15,132 nt of DNA from Candidatus Sumerlaeota bacterium (GTDB taxonomy: Bacteria; UBP6; UBA1177), in assembly GCA_007136595.1 (NCBI GenBank), contig SLGQ01000141.1, forward strand, positions 1-15,132, read 5' to 3'. Position numbers and translations under genes: made by a program. The notes beneath the pieces are model-generated. The model worked only from the letters and a program-made list of their open reading frames with translations, made no database searches and had not been told where the DNA came from. Positions 1-6,179 of the stretch are shown piece by piece. Every line of letters begins with the position of its first letter. Positions within the stretch are counted from its first letter, which is position 1.

Positions 1-1
1 A

Positions 2-613
2 GATAAGCTGGCTCTTTATCTTGATACATTTGACGGATATATCTGCGATCTTTCAAAAAGCCCTGAAACCCTTGAATCATGCATGAAAGTTAATCGTGAA
101 GGGGAGGAGATAAGATACCCCAAGATGGATGAAAAAAATCCCGATATTGTTTATTACAGCCCTTCTGACCTTCCTGATGGAATTATACAAATGAATACTT
201 CAGGGACAGCGCCAGTCCGAAAAGAAATCAAATTTGAAGGATTAATGGAAAATCGTTTAGGTATAGGAATAAATAAAGTTAAGGGAAATCTTATCTTGTA
301 TCTTGATGTATATCTTCCGAACCCTCAATCAGACATGCGTGAAAACCGCCTTTGCTACTACAGGGTCGATCTGGATAAAAGTTTCTGTTCACTTCCCACA
401 CCTCATCAAGAAGGTTCTATGAAATATTTGCAGGCATACGCGGAATTTGAAGGACATTGGCTTGTTTGGCAGGATGCCTTAGGTCCATTGATGAAAGTTA
501 GAGACATGGAATGTTACTGCGACCATCATCCTGATCTGTGTCCGTTTGATGATTACACCCCTCAACCTGAAAATCCCAAAGATGTAAAAACAGGAAAAAG
601 GTTGAATGATTGA
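2..613 (+). CDS. Unknown protein, C-terminal part, possibly beta-propeller (5' truncated)
   Basis: The reading frame is open from base 2 to a TGA at 611-613, so the gene begins outside the window. The Met at 83 is probably internal, because 27 further in-frame codons precede it without a stop. The visible 203 residues hold short beta-type stretches such as NLILYLDVYLP and GHWLVWQDALGP, resembling blades of TolB- or YVTN-like propellers, though no repeat is clear enough to name a family. The last third is Cys-rich (MECYCDHHPDLCPF) and the end is polar with Pro and Lys. An extracytoplasmic role is plausible given the lipoprotein genes just downstream, but the N-terminus that would show a signal peptide is missing. 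Function unknown. Confidence 0.7.
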   Translation, partial: DKLALYLDTFDGYICDLSKSPETLESCMKVNREGEEIRYPKMDEKNPDIVYYSPSDLPDGIIQMNTSGTAPVRKEIKFEGLMENRLGIGINKVKGNLILYLDVYLPNPQSDMRENRLCYYRVDLDKSFCSLPTPHQEGSMKYLQAYAEFEGHWLVWQDALGPLMKVRDMECYCDHHPDLCPFDDYTPQPENPKDVKTGKRLND

Positions 614-655
614 ACGGTGCAGCATGGAAGAGACCGTTTAAGGTTGAGTAATTTC

Positions 656-698
656 CATTTGCATTAAATCGATAATCTGTTAAAATCAGAAAGAACTT
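656..698 (+). repeat. Promoter-bearing direct repeat, copy 1
   Basis: A 43-nt segment recurs at 2265-2308 with one substitution (G671 versus T2281) and one single-base indel in an A run. It includes a complete promoter (separate entry). Both copies sit 18-19 nt before the start codon of the next gene, so the promoter and the start of the 5' leader are conserved together. The two copies bracket the lipoprotein gene pair. Confidence 0.85.
659..686 (+). promoter_or_regulatory. Sigma70-type promoter for the lipoprotein pair
   Basis: TTGCAT at 659-664 and TAAAAT at 681-686 are separated by 16 nt. A TG dinucleotide at 678-679 gives an extended -10 (TGtTAAAAT). Transcription would begin near 692-694, about 24 nt before the ATG at 717. 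Similar elements precede the genes at 2326 and 9011, which supports a genome-wide consensus. Confidence 0.6.
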
Positions 699-716
699 GT
701 GAATAAGAGGGGAACC

Positions 717-1235
717 ATGAAGATGTTTTTATTCATATTGCTAATAACAGCAGTTCTTGCTGCAGGATGTGATGTCAGGGCAGACATTCAAATTGAAGAA
801 GCAAGGGTCTTTTATTCAGTGCTCAACAACAGTATTAAGCCGGCAAAGATCGTTATGTATTTTTCAGAAGAACCATATGATGTGTATGGTAACTGTGGTT
901 ATGCTGAAGACCATGTTCAAACTTTGACAATTAACCCTGGCAAACCAGGTTGGACATTCCATTATGGTGAGGAGTATTATTATGATAACCATGATAACCG
1001 TATCTTCTGTTCAGATAAAGTTGAAATTTATGTAGGCGACACACTCATATACTCTTGTAAAAGAGGAAGTGAATACCATGAAAACATTCTTTTCAAAAGG
1101 TATTATCAGCGTCTGGGTAATCGTTATGATGATTATGGTCTTTTCTCAATAAGTTACTTTGCCCTTCTTTTTAAGTGGTGTGGAAATGAATTCTGTGAAG
1201 ATCAGTGCGGAAAAATTTTTAGAGAGGATAGATAA
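717..1235 (+). CDS. Small Cys-rich lipoprotein, function unknown
   Basis: This 172-residue protein begins with a short charged N-terminus, a hydrophobic stretch at residues 4-15 and the lipobox-like LAAGC, so C18 should be lipidated after signal peptidase II cleavage. Asp follows the cysteine; in enterobacteria that position keeps lipoproteins in the inner membrane, but the rule may not hold here. The mature part has six more cysteines, including a C-terminal cluster (WCGNEFCEDQCG), and many aromatic residues, as in small disulfide-bonded beta proteins. I chose ATG 717 over the in-frame GTG at 699 because GAGGGGA at 707-713 is well placed for 717, and 699 lies only about 6 nt from the predicted transcription start. 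The next lipoprotein gene follows after 2 nt, so the two are likely co-transcribed. I do not recognise the family. Confidence 0.75.
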   Translation: MKMFLFILLITAVLAAGCDVRADIQIEEARVFYSVLNNSIKPAKIVMYFSEEPYDVYGNCGYAEDHVQTLTINPGKPGWTFHYGEEYYYDNHDNRIFCSDKVEIYVGDTLIYSCKRGSEYHENILFKRYYQRLGNRYDDYGLFSISYFALLFKWCGNEFCEDQCGKIFREDR

Positions 1236-1237
1236 AG

Positions 1238-2236
1238 ATGAAAAATGTTCTTATACCATTGGTTTTAAATTTAATTTTTATGTTTTTATGCTCAGGTTGT
1301 AACACTGGTTCAAAAACAGGAGAAGAAGGTCAAAAATGTTTTGATAACAACTCCTGTAAAGGTCATTTGTGGTGCATTGATGGTTTCTGTGTGGATATTT
1401 TGGACTATCCTGATGTTGATCCCGCTGACAGTGTTCCTGACAGGGAGTCAAATGATGGAGAAAAACCGGATGATGAAGCTAGTGATGACGACGAGAATGG
1501 CGAAAACGGCAACGATAACCCTGATCTTATTGATGAGTGTGATTTCAGTGTTGAAGTCACCAGTAAGGAGGATTTGGATTCCATAGTGAACTGCCGTGCT
1601 ATTACAGGAGATTTTATTGTTGAGGAAACTGATTTGGAAGAGGTTGTGCTTCCTCATCTTGAAGAGGTTTGGAATTACTTTTCCATTGCTGATAATCCAA
1701 AGTTGAAAAGAATATATTTGCCGAAACTTGAGGCTACGGGAGATATCTTCGGAATTGATTTTAACACTGTTTTAACTGAAATTAATCTTTCTGTGCTGAG
1801 CTATGTTCGTGGCAATATGGTTGTGTGGGGAAATGACTCCTTGAAAACATTTTCTCTGCCAAACTTTCAAAAAGCTGACGAAGGAGTTTACATTAGTTTC
1901 AATGAATCACTGGAATCCATAGATGCACCAATGCTTGAAAGTATATGGAAGTTTTTTGATATAGACCATAACGATTCCCTTAAATCAGTTTCATTCCCGG
2001 TACTTGAAAGTGCTCTTTTACTGCTTGTTTCAAGAAACAGTTCTCTTGAAACATTTGACATGTCTTCACTTCACGATGTTCAAGGTGTTAGGATTGTTCT
2101 CAACGCTCAACTGCCCACAGAAAAAGCAGAGGCACTTGTTGATCAAGTTCTGGAAAAAAGGTCTTTCCTTGATTACACGATCTGCGGCAACAAAGATGGG
2201 GAAGAGTGCGATTTTGACTGGGATGATCTTGACTGA
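1238..2236 (+). CDS. Surface lipoprotein with Cys-knot, acidic linker and receptor-L-type repeat domain
   Basis: The 332-residue protein has a signal peptide ending LCSGC, with C21 as the likely lipidated cysteine. Residues 31-53 form a Cys-rich knot (C34, C40, C46, C51; pattern C-x5-C-x5-C-x4-C) of the kind seen in short EGF-like or Dickkopf-like modules. Residues 54-100 are an Asp/Glu/Asn/Pro-rich linker, probably an extended spacer from the membrane. Residues about 101-310 are irregular leucine-rich repeats of the receptor-L-domain type, with recurring units such as LEEVVLPHLEEV, LKRIYLPKLEAT, LKTFSLPNFQKA and LESIDAPMLESI, each ending a beta strand. Known L-domains are right-handed solenoids that bind proteins or ligands. 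A C-terminal segment is again acidic with two cysteines. It lies 2 nt after the preceding lipoprotein gene. Ligand and function are unknown; a surface recognition or adhesion role is inferred. Confidence 0.8.
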   Translation: MKNVLIPLVLNLIFMFLCSGCNTGSKTGEEGQKCFDNNSCKGHLWCIDGFCVDILDYPDVDPADSVPDRESNDGEKPDDEASDDDENGENGNDNPDLIDECDFSVEVTSKEDLDSIVNCRAITGDFIVEETDLEEVVLPHLEEVWNYFSIADNPKLKRIYLPKLEATGDIFGIDFNTVLTEINLSVLSYVRGNMVVWGNDSLKTFSLPNFQKADEGVYISFNESLESIDAPMLESIWKFFDIDHNDSLKSVSFPVLESALLLLVSRNSSLETFDMSSLHDVQGVRIVLNAQLPTEKAEALVDQVLEKRSFLDYTICGNKDGEECDFDWDDLD

Positions 2237-2264
2237 AAATCAGCAACCGTTCAATTAAAGCTTT

Positions 2265-2308
2265 CATTTGCATTAAAATCTATAATCTGTTAAAATCAGA
2301 AAGAACTT
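2265..2308 (+). repeat. Promoter-bearing direct repeat, copy 2
   Basis: This 44-nt segment matches 656-698 with one substitution and one extra A. It lies in the 89-bp gap between the second lipoprotein gene and the glycosyltransferase gene. Weaker similarity may extend upstream, since ACCGTT occurs before both copies at slightly different distances. Confidence 0.85.
2268..2296 (+). promoter_or_regulatory. Sigma70-type promoter for the glycosyltransferase
   Basis: TTGCAT at 2268-2273 and TAAAAT at 2291-2296 are separated by 17 nt, with an extended -10 TG at 2288-2289. Initiation near 2302-2304 would leave a leader of about 23 nt containing AAAGGA at 2311-2316 before the ATG at 2326. Confidence 0.6.
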
Positions 2309-2325
2309 TGAAAGGAAAGTGACAG

Positions 2326-3165
2326 ATGAAACTGACAAAAGATCCTTTTATTTCAGTTGTTATTCCTGTTTATAACAGACCTGATCAAATATTAAGGTCT
2401 GTCAACTCGGTTCTTGATCAGAGATATGACAATTTTGAGTGTATTGTCGTTGATGACGGTTCAACGGATGAAACACCTTCTGTTTTGCGATCTTTTGGTG
2501 AAAAAATTAAAGTTATTACAACAAAAAACAGGGGGGTAAGTGCGGCAAGGAACATAGGTGCTGAAAAATCTTCGGGAGATTTCATATCGTTTCTTGACAG
2601 TGATGACGAATGGAAGCGGCTGAAACTTAAAAAACAGATGGAGCATTTGCTGGCAAACAGTTGGCAGATAACCCAAACTGATGAAATATGGATGAGAAAC
2701 GGCAGATTTTTAAATAAAAAAAAGAAACATACAAAACCTGAAGGAGACATTTTTCAAAAAAGTCTGGAACTATGTTGCGTTACACCTTCAGCAGTTTTAA
2801 TGGAAAAGGCTCTTTTTCAAAAATATGGCGGTTTTGATGAATCGCTACCTGCTTGCGAAGATTTCGATCTGTGGATAAGAATGTCAATTAACGAAAAATT
2901 CGGATTACTTAACGAAAAACTTGTAATAAAATACGGCGGACATTCCGACCAGCTTTCAGCAACACCGACACTTGACAAATACCGCATTCTCTCTCTGCAT
3001 AAAATCATTACCGCAACAAAAGATCTTTCGCAGCACCACAAAACTGCAATGGTGGAAAACCTTAAAAAAAGAGCTGAAATATATTCAAATGGAGCAATAA
3101 AAAGGGGAAAAACAGAAGAATCGGAATGGGTTTGGAATCTGATCGGGCAATTATCTCTTTTTTAA
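2326..3165 (+). CDS. Family 2 glycosyltransferase (GT-A fold)
   Basis: The 279-residue protein starts with the standard GT2 strand VVIPVYNRP (11-19), followed by VVDDGSTDE (41-49), which binds the nucleotide. Then come NRGVSAARN (68-76) and the metal-binding FLDSDDEW (89-96, DxD-type 91-93). The E178-D179 pair in ACEDFDLW matches the usual catalytic-base region. Family members transfer a sugar from a nucleotide donor to a lipid- or polysaccharide-linked acceptor on the cytoplasmic face of the membrane. No transmembrane segment is evident and the C-terminal 80 residues are basic, so a peripheral enzyme is likely. It has its own promoter and stands apart from other glycan genes, so donor and acceptor cannot be assigned. 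The gene runs convergent to the folK-linked small gene, with 11 nt between stops. Confidence 0.92.
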   Translation: MKLTKDPFISVVIPVYNRPDQILRSVNSVLDQRYDNFECIVVDDGSTDETPSVLRSFGEKIKVITTKNRGVSAARNIGAEKSSGDFISFLDSDDEWKRLKLKKQMEHLLANSWQITQTDEIWMRNGRFLNKKKKHTKPEGDIFQKSLELCCVTPSAVLMEKALFQKYGGFDESLPACEDFDLWIRMSINEKFGLLNEKLVIKYGGHSDQLSATPTLDKYRILSLHKIITATKDLSQHHKTAMVENLKKRAEIYSNGAIKRGKTEESEWVWNLIGQLSLF

Positions 3166-3171
3166 CTTATT

Positions 3172-3189
3172 GGGATCTATCCCTTTTTT
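3172..3189 (+). terminator. Possible weak terminator after the glycosyltransferase
   Basis: GGGAT at 3172-3176 can pair with ATCCC at 3179-3183, giving effectively a 4-bp stem with a 4-nt loop, and six T follow at 3184-3189. It lies just after the glycosyltransferase stop and overlaps the end of the convergent gene. The stem is very short, so this is tentative. Confidence 0.35.
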
Positions 3190-3470
3190 GGGGCACTTCT
3201 TCTTTTAAAAGAGATCGTTATTTCCATTTCTTCAAGAGTTTGTTTAAGAAGTTCTTTTTTATCTGTTTTTGATATTTCTTTCTGGATCTCTTTTGCAATG
3301 AGATGGGTAAAATCTTTTTTAATTTTATCTCCCTGCATAAAAAGCTGGTCAATGATCTCGCCTGCAAGCTGTTTTGTAAAACGGAGATCTATTGTATCTT
3401 TGACAGCATCCCTCAGTTCGTTGGAAAAAGGAACTTTGTCAAGCAGCCTGTTAACTATTTTTCCTGACAT
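3177..3470 (-). CDS. Small helical protein coupled to folK, function unknown
   Basis: A 97-residue protein from ATG 3470. It looks almost wholly alpha-helical and highly charged, with likely amphipathic or coiled-coil stretches around residues 15-80 and a basic end (FKRRSAPKKG). It has no cysteine, signal peptide or membrane segment. The composition recalls phasin-like or other small coiled-coil proteins, but I see no defining motif. The ATG overlaps the folK stop as TAATG, so translational coupling is likely. An upstream in-frame GTG at 3482 is rejected because it overlaps the only good ribosome-binding site (AAAGGAG, 3482-3488). It is the last gene of the panC operon. Confidence 0.7.
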   Translation of the reverse strand: MSGKIVNRLLDKVPFSNELRDAVKDTIDLRFTKQLAGEIIDQLFMQGDKIKKDFTHLIAKEIQKEISKTDKKELLKQTLEEMEITISFKRRSAPKKG

Positions 3471-3988
3471 TATTTTAAACACTCCTTTATTTCAAATGGA
3501 CACACTTTTTCGATCCGCTGTCCCACAAACTGCTCTTTTTCTTCTTCAAGAATTTCCTGAAGTTTTTCTTTTTCTTCTTCAAAATGGGGAGAATTTTCAA
3601 TGATCTCAAGAGTAGGGAAGATTACAAAAAGCCTTTTCATAGCTTCCTTATGTGGAATTGAAAGCATATCTGAATGGTGATTACCTTTTTCCCAGAAAAT
3701 TATATCAAGATCTATTTTCCGGGGACCTTTCAGAAATGTTTTTTTTCTTCCCATCTTTTTTTCAATGCATTTTAAAGTATTAAGAAGCTGGTCCGGCTCA
3801 AGATCGGTTTCTGCAAGGACAGATACATTCAGAAAATCAGCCTGTGATACATAATCGATAGGAGCGGAACAGTAAACACTTGAACAGTCGTCAATGGAAA
3901 CAGATTTTTCCTCAAGCATGCTTATAGCATCAGAGAGATTTTTCAATCCATTGCCGATATTCGATCCTAAAGAGATGAGATACTTCAT
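3470..3988 (-). CDS. folK: 2-amino-4-hydroxy-6-hydroxymethyldihydropteridine pyrophosphokinase (HPPK)
   Basis: HPPK transfers pyrophosphate from ATP to 6-hydroxymethyl-dihydropterin in folate synthesis. Visible hallmarks are LISLGSNIGN at the N-terminus (4-13), DFLNVSV (51-57) and GPRKIDLDIIFW (88-99), where D93 and D95 match the Mg-binding aspartates. A degenerate but recognisable IPHKEAMKRLFVIFP (111-125) stands in for the usual PHP...RxFVLxP. The length of 172 aa is normal. The frame extends upstream to 4138, but Met 3988 begins the conserved N-terminus and lies 1 nt after the aminotransferase stop. The C-terminus has a glutamate-rich tail with a near-repeated EEEKEK/EEEKEQ, outside the catalytic core. 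The genes for the neighbouring folate steps (folB, folP) are not here. Confidence 0.93.
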   Translation of the reverse strand: MKYLISLGSNIGNGLKNLSDAISMLEEKSVSIDDCSSVYCSAPIDYVSQADFLNVSVLAETDLEPDQLLNTLKCIEKKMGRKKTFLKGPRKIDLDIIFWEKGNHHSDMLSIPHKEAMKRLFVIFPTLEIIENSPHFEEEKEKLQEILEEEKEQFVGQRIEKVCPFEIKECLK

Positions 3989-3989
3989 T

Positions 3990-5141
3990 TTACTTACCAA
4001 ATCGTTCGCCAAAATCTTCAAGTTCACGGTCTGATCTTGCAAAACAAACCCTGAACCAACCTTCTCCCCACTTCCCCAGTATCGATCCGGGAGTAACAAC
4101 TGTCCCGTATTTTTCAAGCATGAGACCGCTGAAATCAAGCGAACTCATATCTCCGGGCACTTTCGCCCATATATAAAATGTACTCGAAGAATCAAAAAAC
4201 TCAAGCCCCTTTTTTAAAAAAAGAGATTTCATCATATTCCGTTTGGAAGAATAAACTTCTCTCATTTTAACCAGATACTCTTCCCCGTGTTCAAGTGCGG
4301 CAGCAGCGGCAGCCTGAACCGGCTGGAAAGGTGAAGAACCTCTTATGGACTTTATTTTTATGAGTGCCGAAATTATATCCCTGTTGCCTGCTGCAAAACC
4401 GATCCGGAAACCTGTCATACTGAAAGTTTTTGAAAGAGAATGGAACTCTATTACTCTGTCCATTGCTCCATCAAATTGTAAAAGCGATAAATTGGGAGTT
4501 TTTTCATAAATTTCCGAATAAGCCATATCAGATACTATAGCCCAATCATATTTTTCAGCAAAACTAAGAAGTTTTTTTGCAAATTGAGGTGTCATTTCAG
4601 CGGTTGCCGGATTATTGGGATAGTTGATATAAATAAACTTCGCCCTGTGTCTTACATCTTGTCGAATTTCGTCAAGATAGGGCATGAACCCGTTTTCAAA
4701 TTTAAGTGGCAGAATGTAAGGGACTCCTCCTGAAAATTCTAACCCCGAAATCAATGCCGGATAAACAGGATCCGGAATTAATGCAATATCGCCACTGTCA
4801 ATAAAAGCTGAAGGGATCCTGAAAAGGGCTTCTTTTGTCCCGATAACAGCAGTTATTTCGGATTCGGGATCAAGTTTGACACCAAATCTTCTATCCATCC
4901 ACTGTGACACAGAGTTCCTGAAAAACGGAAGACCGCTGTAACTGTTATAGTGGTGGTTTGCGGCATCATTCACAGCTTTTTTCATTGCATCAACAGCAAT
5001 TTGGGGTGCAGAAAGAAAAGTGTCTCCCACCCCGAGATCTATGATGCTTTTCCCTTCTTTTATCATCCTGTTCCTGATATCATTTATTCTTTTAAAAGGA
5101 TAATCAGGTGAATTTAATACCGATGATGAAAGTCTGACCAC
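3990..5141 (-). CDS. PLP-dependent class I/II aminotransferase (LL-diaminopimelate aminotransferase-like)
   Basis: This 383-residue fold-type I aminotransferase has NYPNNP (173-178, cofactor ring contact), SDMAY (204-208, with D205 and Y208 contacting PLP), and the Schiff-base lysine K238 in HSLSKTFSMTGFRIG. A C-terminal arginine in WFRVCFAR (R364) should hold the substrate carboxylate. The opening IIDLGVGD and the SLSKTFxMTG lysine motif resemble the DapL/DapC-like subgroup (lysine and cell-wall diaminopimelate), but closely related alanine, aspartate and aromatic aminotransferases share these motifs, so the substrate is left open. Start: GTG 5141, with GGAG at 5149-5152 spaced 7 nt. The gene begins 2 nt after panC and ends 1 nt before folK, so it is part of one transcript. 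Confidence 0.88.
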   Translation of the reverse strand: MVRLSSSVLNSPDYPFKRINDIRNRMIKEGKSIIDLGVGDTFLSAPQIAVDAMKKAVNDAANHHYNSYSGLPFFRNSVSQWMDRRFGVKLDPESEITAVIGTKEALFRIPSAFIDSGDIALIPDPVYPALISGLEFSGGVPYILPLKFENGFMPYLDEIRQDVRHRAKFIYINYPNNPATAEMTPQFAKKLLSFAEKYDWAIVSDMAYSEIYEKTPNLSLLQFDGAMDRVIEFHSLSKTFSMTGFRIGFAAGNRDIISALIKIKSIRGSSPFQPVQAAAAAALEHGEEYLVKMREVYSSKRNMMKSLFLKKGLEFFDSSSTFYIWAKVPGDMSSLDFSGLMLEKYGTVVTPGSILGKWGEGWFRVCFARSDRELEDFGERFGK

Positions 5142-5143
5142 TT

Positions 5144-6004
5144 TTATGCTCCGATATAAAGGTTGTCAATAAGTCTTGTTTCTCCGACAAAAAGTGCAAC
5201 AAATATTCTTGAATCCCTGGCAAGGAAACGACCTTTTGTCAAATCATTGGTGTTTCTTATTTCAACATAATCCACTTTCGATCCGGGAATGAGAAATTCA
5301 AGTTTTGAAGCAGTTTCCTTTTCAATGAATTCAACAGGCAACGCCCTTCTGTCAAAACGGGCTTCTTCCGCTTTTACTTTAACTCCGTCCATTACTTTTA
5401 AAATGTTTGCCGCAAGTTCTTTTTCTTTTATTGAAAGATACCTGTTTCTGGAACTTAGCGCAAGTCCGGTAGCCTCTCTTACTGTGGGAATTCCGACAAT
5501 TTCAACACCATAATTAAGTGCTGCAACCATTTCCCTTATTATTGCAAGCTGCTGGTAATCTTTTTCTCCAAAAATTGCAACGACAGGGGCAACAATGTTA
5601 AAAAGGACAGAAACGATCTGCACCACACCTTCAAAATGTCCCGGTCTGCTTGCTCCGCAAAGTATTCCTGAAAGTTCTTCAGAAATTGTAAAACCTATGC
5701 GGATTTTTTCATTCGGATAAATCTCTGTTTTTTTCGGAACAAAAACAATATCAACACCATTTTCTTCACAAAGTTTAAGATCATCTTCCAAAGTCCGGGG
5801 ATATTTTTCAAAATCTTCGCCCGCTCTAAACTGTGTCGGATTTACAAAAATACTTACCACAGTAGTGTCACAAAGTTCCACCGATTTTTTAATAAGCTCC
5901 AGATGTCCTCTGTGGAGAGCTCCCATAGTTGGCACGAAACCCACTTTCCCTGTCAGTTCTTTTCTTGCCGCTCTGAACGATTCGACTGTCTCTAAAATTC
6001 TCAT
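5144..6004 (-). CDS. panC: Pantothenate synthetase (pantoate-beta-alanine ligase)
   Basis: PanC condenses pantoate with beta-alanine using ATP, through a pantoyl-adenylate, giving the vitamin B5 precursor of coenzyme A. Family motifs are clear: FVPTMGALHRGH with the nucleotide-binding HRGH at 31-34, SIFVNPTQF (51-59), RPGHFEGV (120-127), FGEKDYQQL (145-153) and the KMSKS-like LALSSRN (181-187). Length from this start is 286 aa, typical for the family. A longer frame begins at 6034, but ATG 6004 has AGGAG at 6010-6014 with ideal spacing and gives the usual N-terminus. It is the first gene of a four-gene operon and is divergent from the cysteine desulfurase. panB and panD are not in the window, so the rest of the pathway must be encoded elsewhere. 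Confidence 0.96.
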   Translation of the reverse strand: MRILETVESFRAARKELTGKVGFVPTMGALHRGHLELIKKSVELCDTTVVSIFVNPTQFRAGEDFEKYPRTLEDDLKLCEENGVDIVFVPKKTEIYPNEKIRIGFTISEELSGILCGASRPGHFEGVVQIVSVLFNIVAPVVAIFGEKDYQQLAIIREMVAALNYGVEIVGIPTVREATGLALSSRNRYLSIKEKELAANILKVMDGVKVKAEEARFDRRALPVEFIEKETASKLEFLIPGSKVDYVEIRNTNDLTKGRFLARDSRIFVALFVGETRLIDNLYIGA

Positions 6005-6009
6005 TTTAT

Positions 6010-6014
6010 CTCCT
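6010..6014 (-). promoter_or_regulatory. Ribosome-binding site that fixes the panC start
   Basis: AGGAG on the minus strand lies 5 nt before ATG 6004. The alternative in-frame ATG at 6034 has no comparable site, so the shorter protein is preferred. Confidence 0.7.
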
Positions 6015-6037
6015 GTTTTCAATTCACAATCCATACC

Positions 6038-6066
6038 GTTATATCAGAAAAAACCTCCCTTTAAAA
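6038..6066 (-). promoter_or_regulatory. Possible panC operon promoter (weak)
   Basis: On the minus strand TATAAC (6043-6038) could be a -10 box, with a poor -35 candidate TTTTAA (6066-6061) 17 nt upstream. Nothing better was seen between panC and the divergent promoter, so this is a tentative placement. Confidence 0.28.
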
Positions 6067-6097
6067 GTTTTATGTTTCAATGAAGTTAATATTCAAG

Positions 6098-6125
6098 TTG
6101 ACAAATGGCATCTCAAAATTATATT
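6098..6125 (+). promoter_or_regulatory. Strong promoter for the Fe-S operon
   Basis: A perfect TTGACA at 6098-6103 and TATATT (5 of 6) at 6120-6125 are spaced 16 nt. Initiation is expected near 6131-6133, about 48 nt before the ATG of the cysteine desulfurase. I saw no convincing IscR-type site, so control of this operon cannot be stated. Confidence 0.65.
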
Positions 6126-6135
6126 AGTAGTGCAA

Positions 6136-6151
6136 ACTCTCTTGTGAGAGT
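6136..6151 (+). promoter_or_regulatory. Perfect hairpin at the 5' end of the Fe-S operon transcript
   Basis: ACTCTC (6136-6141) and GAGAGT (6146-6151) form a perfect 6-bp stem with a TTGT loop, only a few nucleotides after the predicted transcription start. No T run follows, so it is not a usual terminator. It could stabilise the mRNA 5' end or act as a DNA operator; both are inferences. Confidence 0.5.
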
Positions 6152-6179
6152 ATGAAATTTGAACGGCATAGGGAACAAT

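Noticed and set aside
613..638. Inverted repeat AACGGT / ACCGTT after the first gene, as a terminator
   Set aside because: Only 6 bp with a 14-nt loop and no T run; not convincing as an intrinsic terminator.
2026..2039. Perfect inverted repeat TGTTTC-AA-GAAACA resembling a parS site
   Set aside because: The usual parS is 16 nt with ACGT at its centre; this one is 14 nt with AA, and it lies inside a coding region far from parB. Probably chance.
3989..4138. Longer folK start at 4138
   Set aside because: The extra 50 residues match no HPPK feature and overlap the aminotransferase end; Met 3988 begins the conserved LGSNIGN region.
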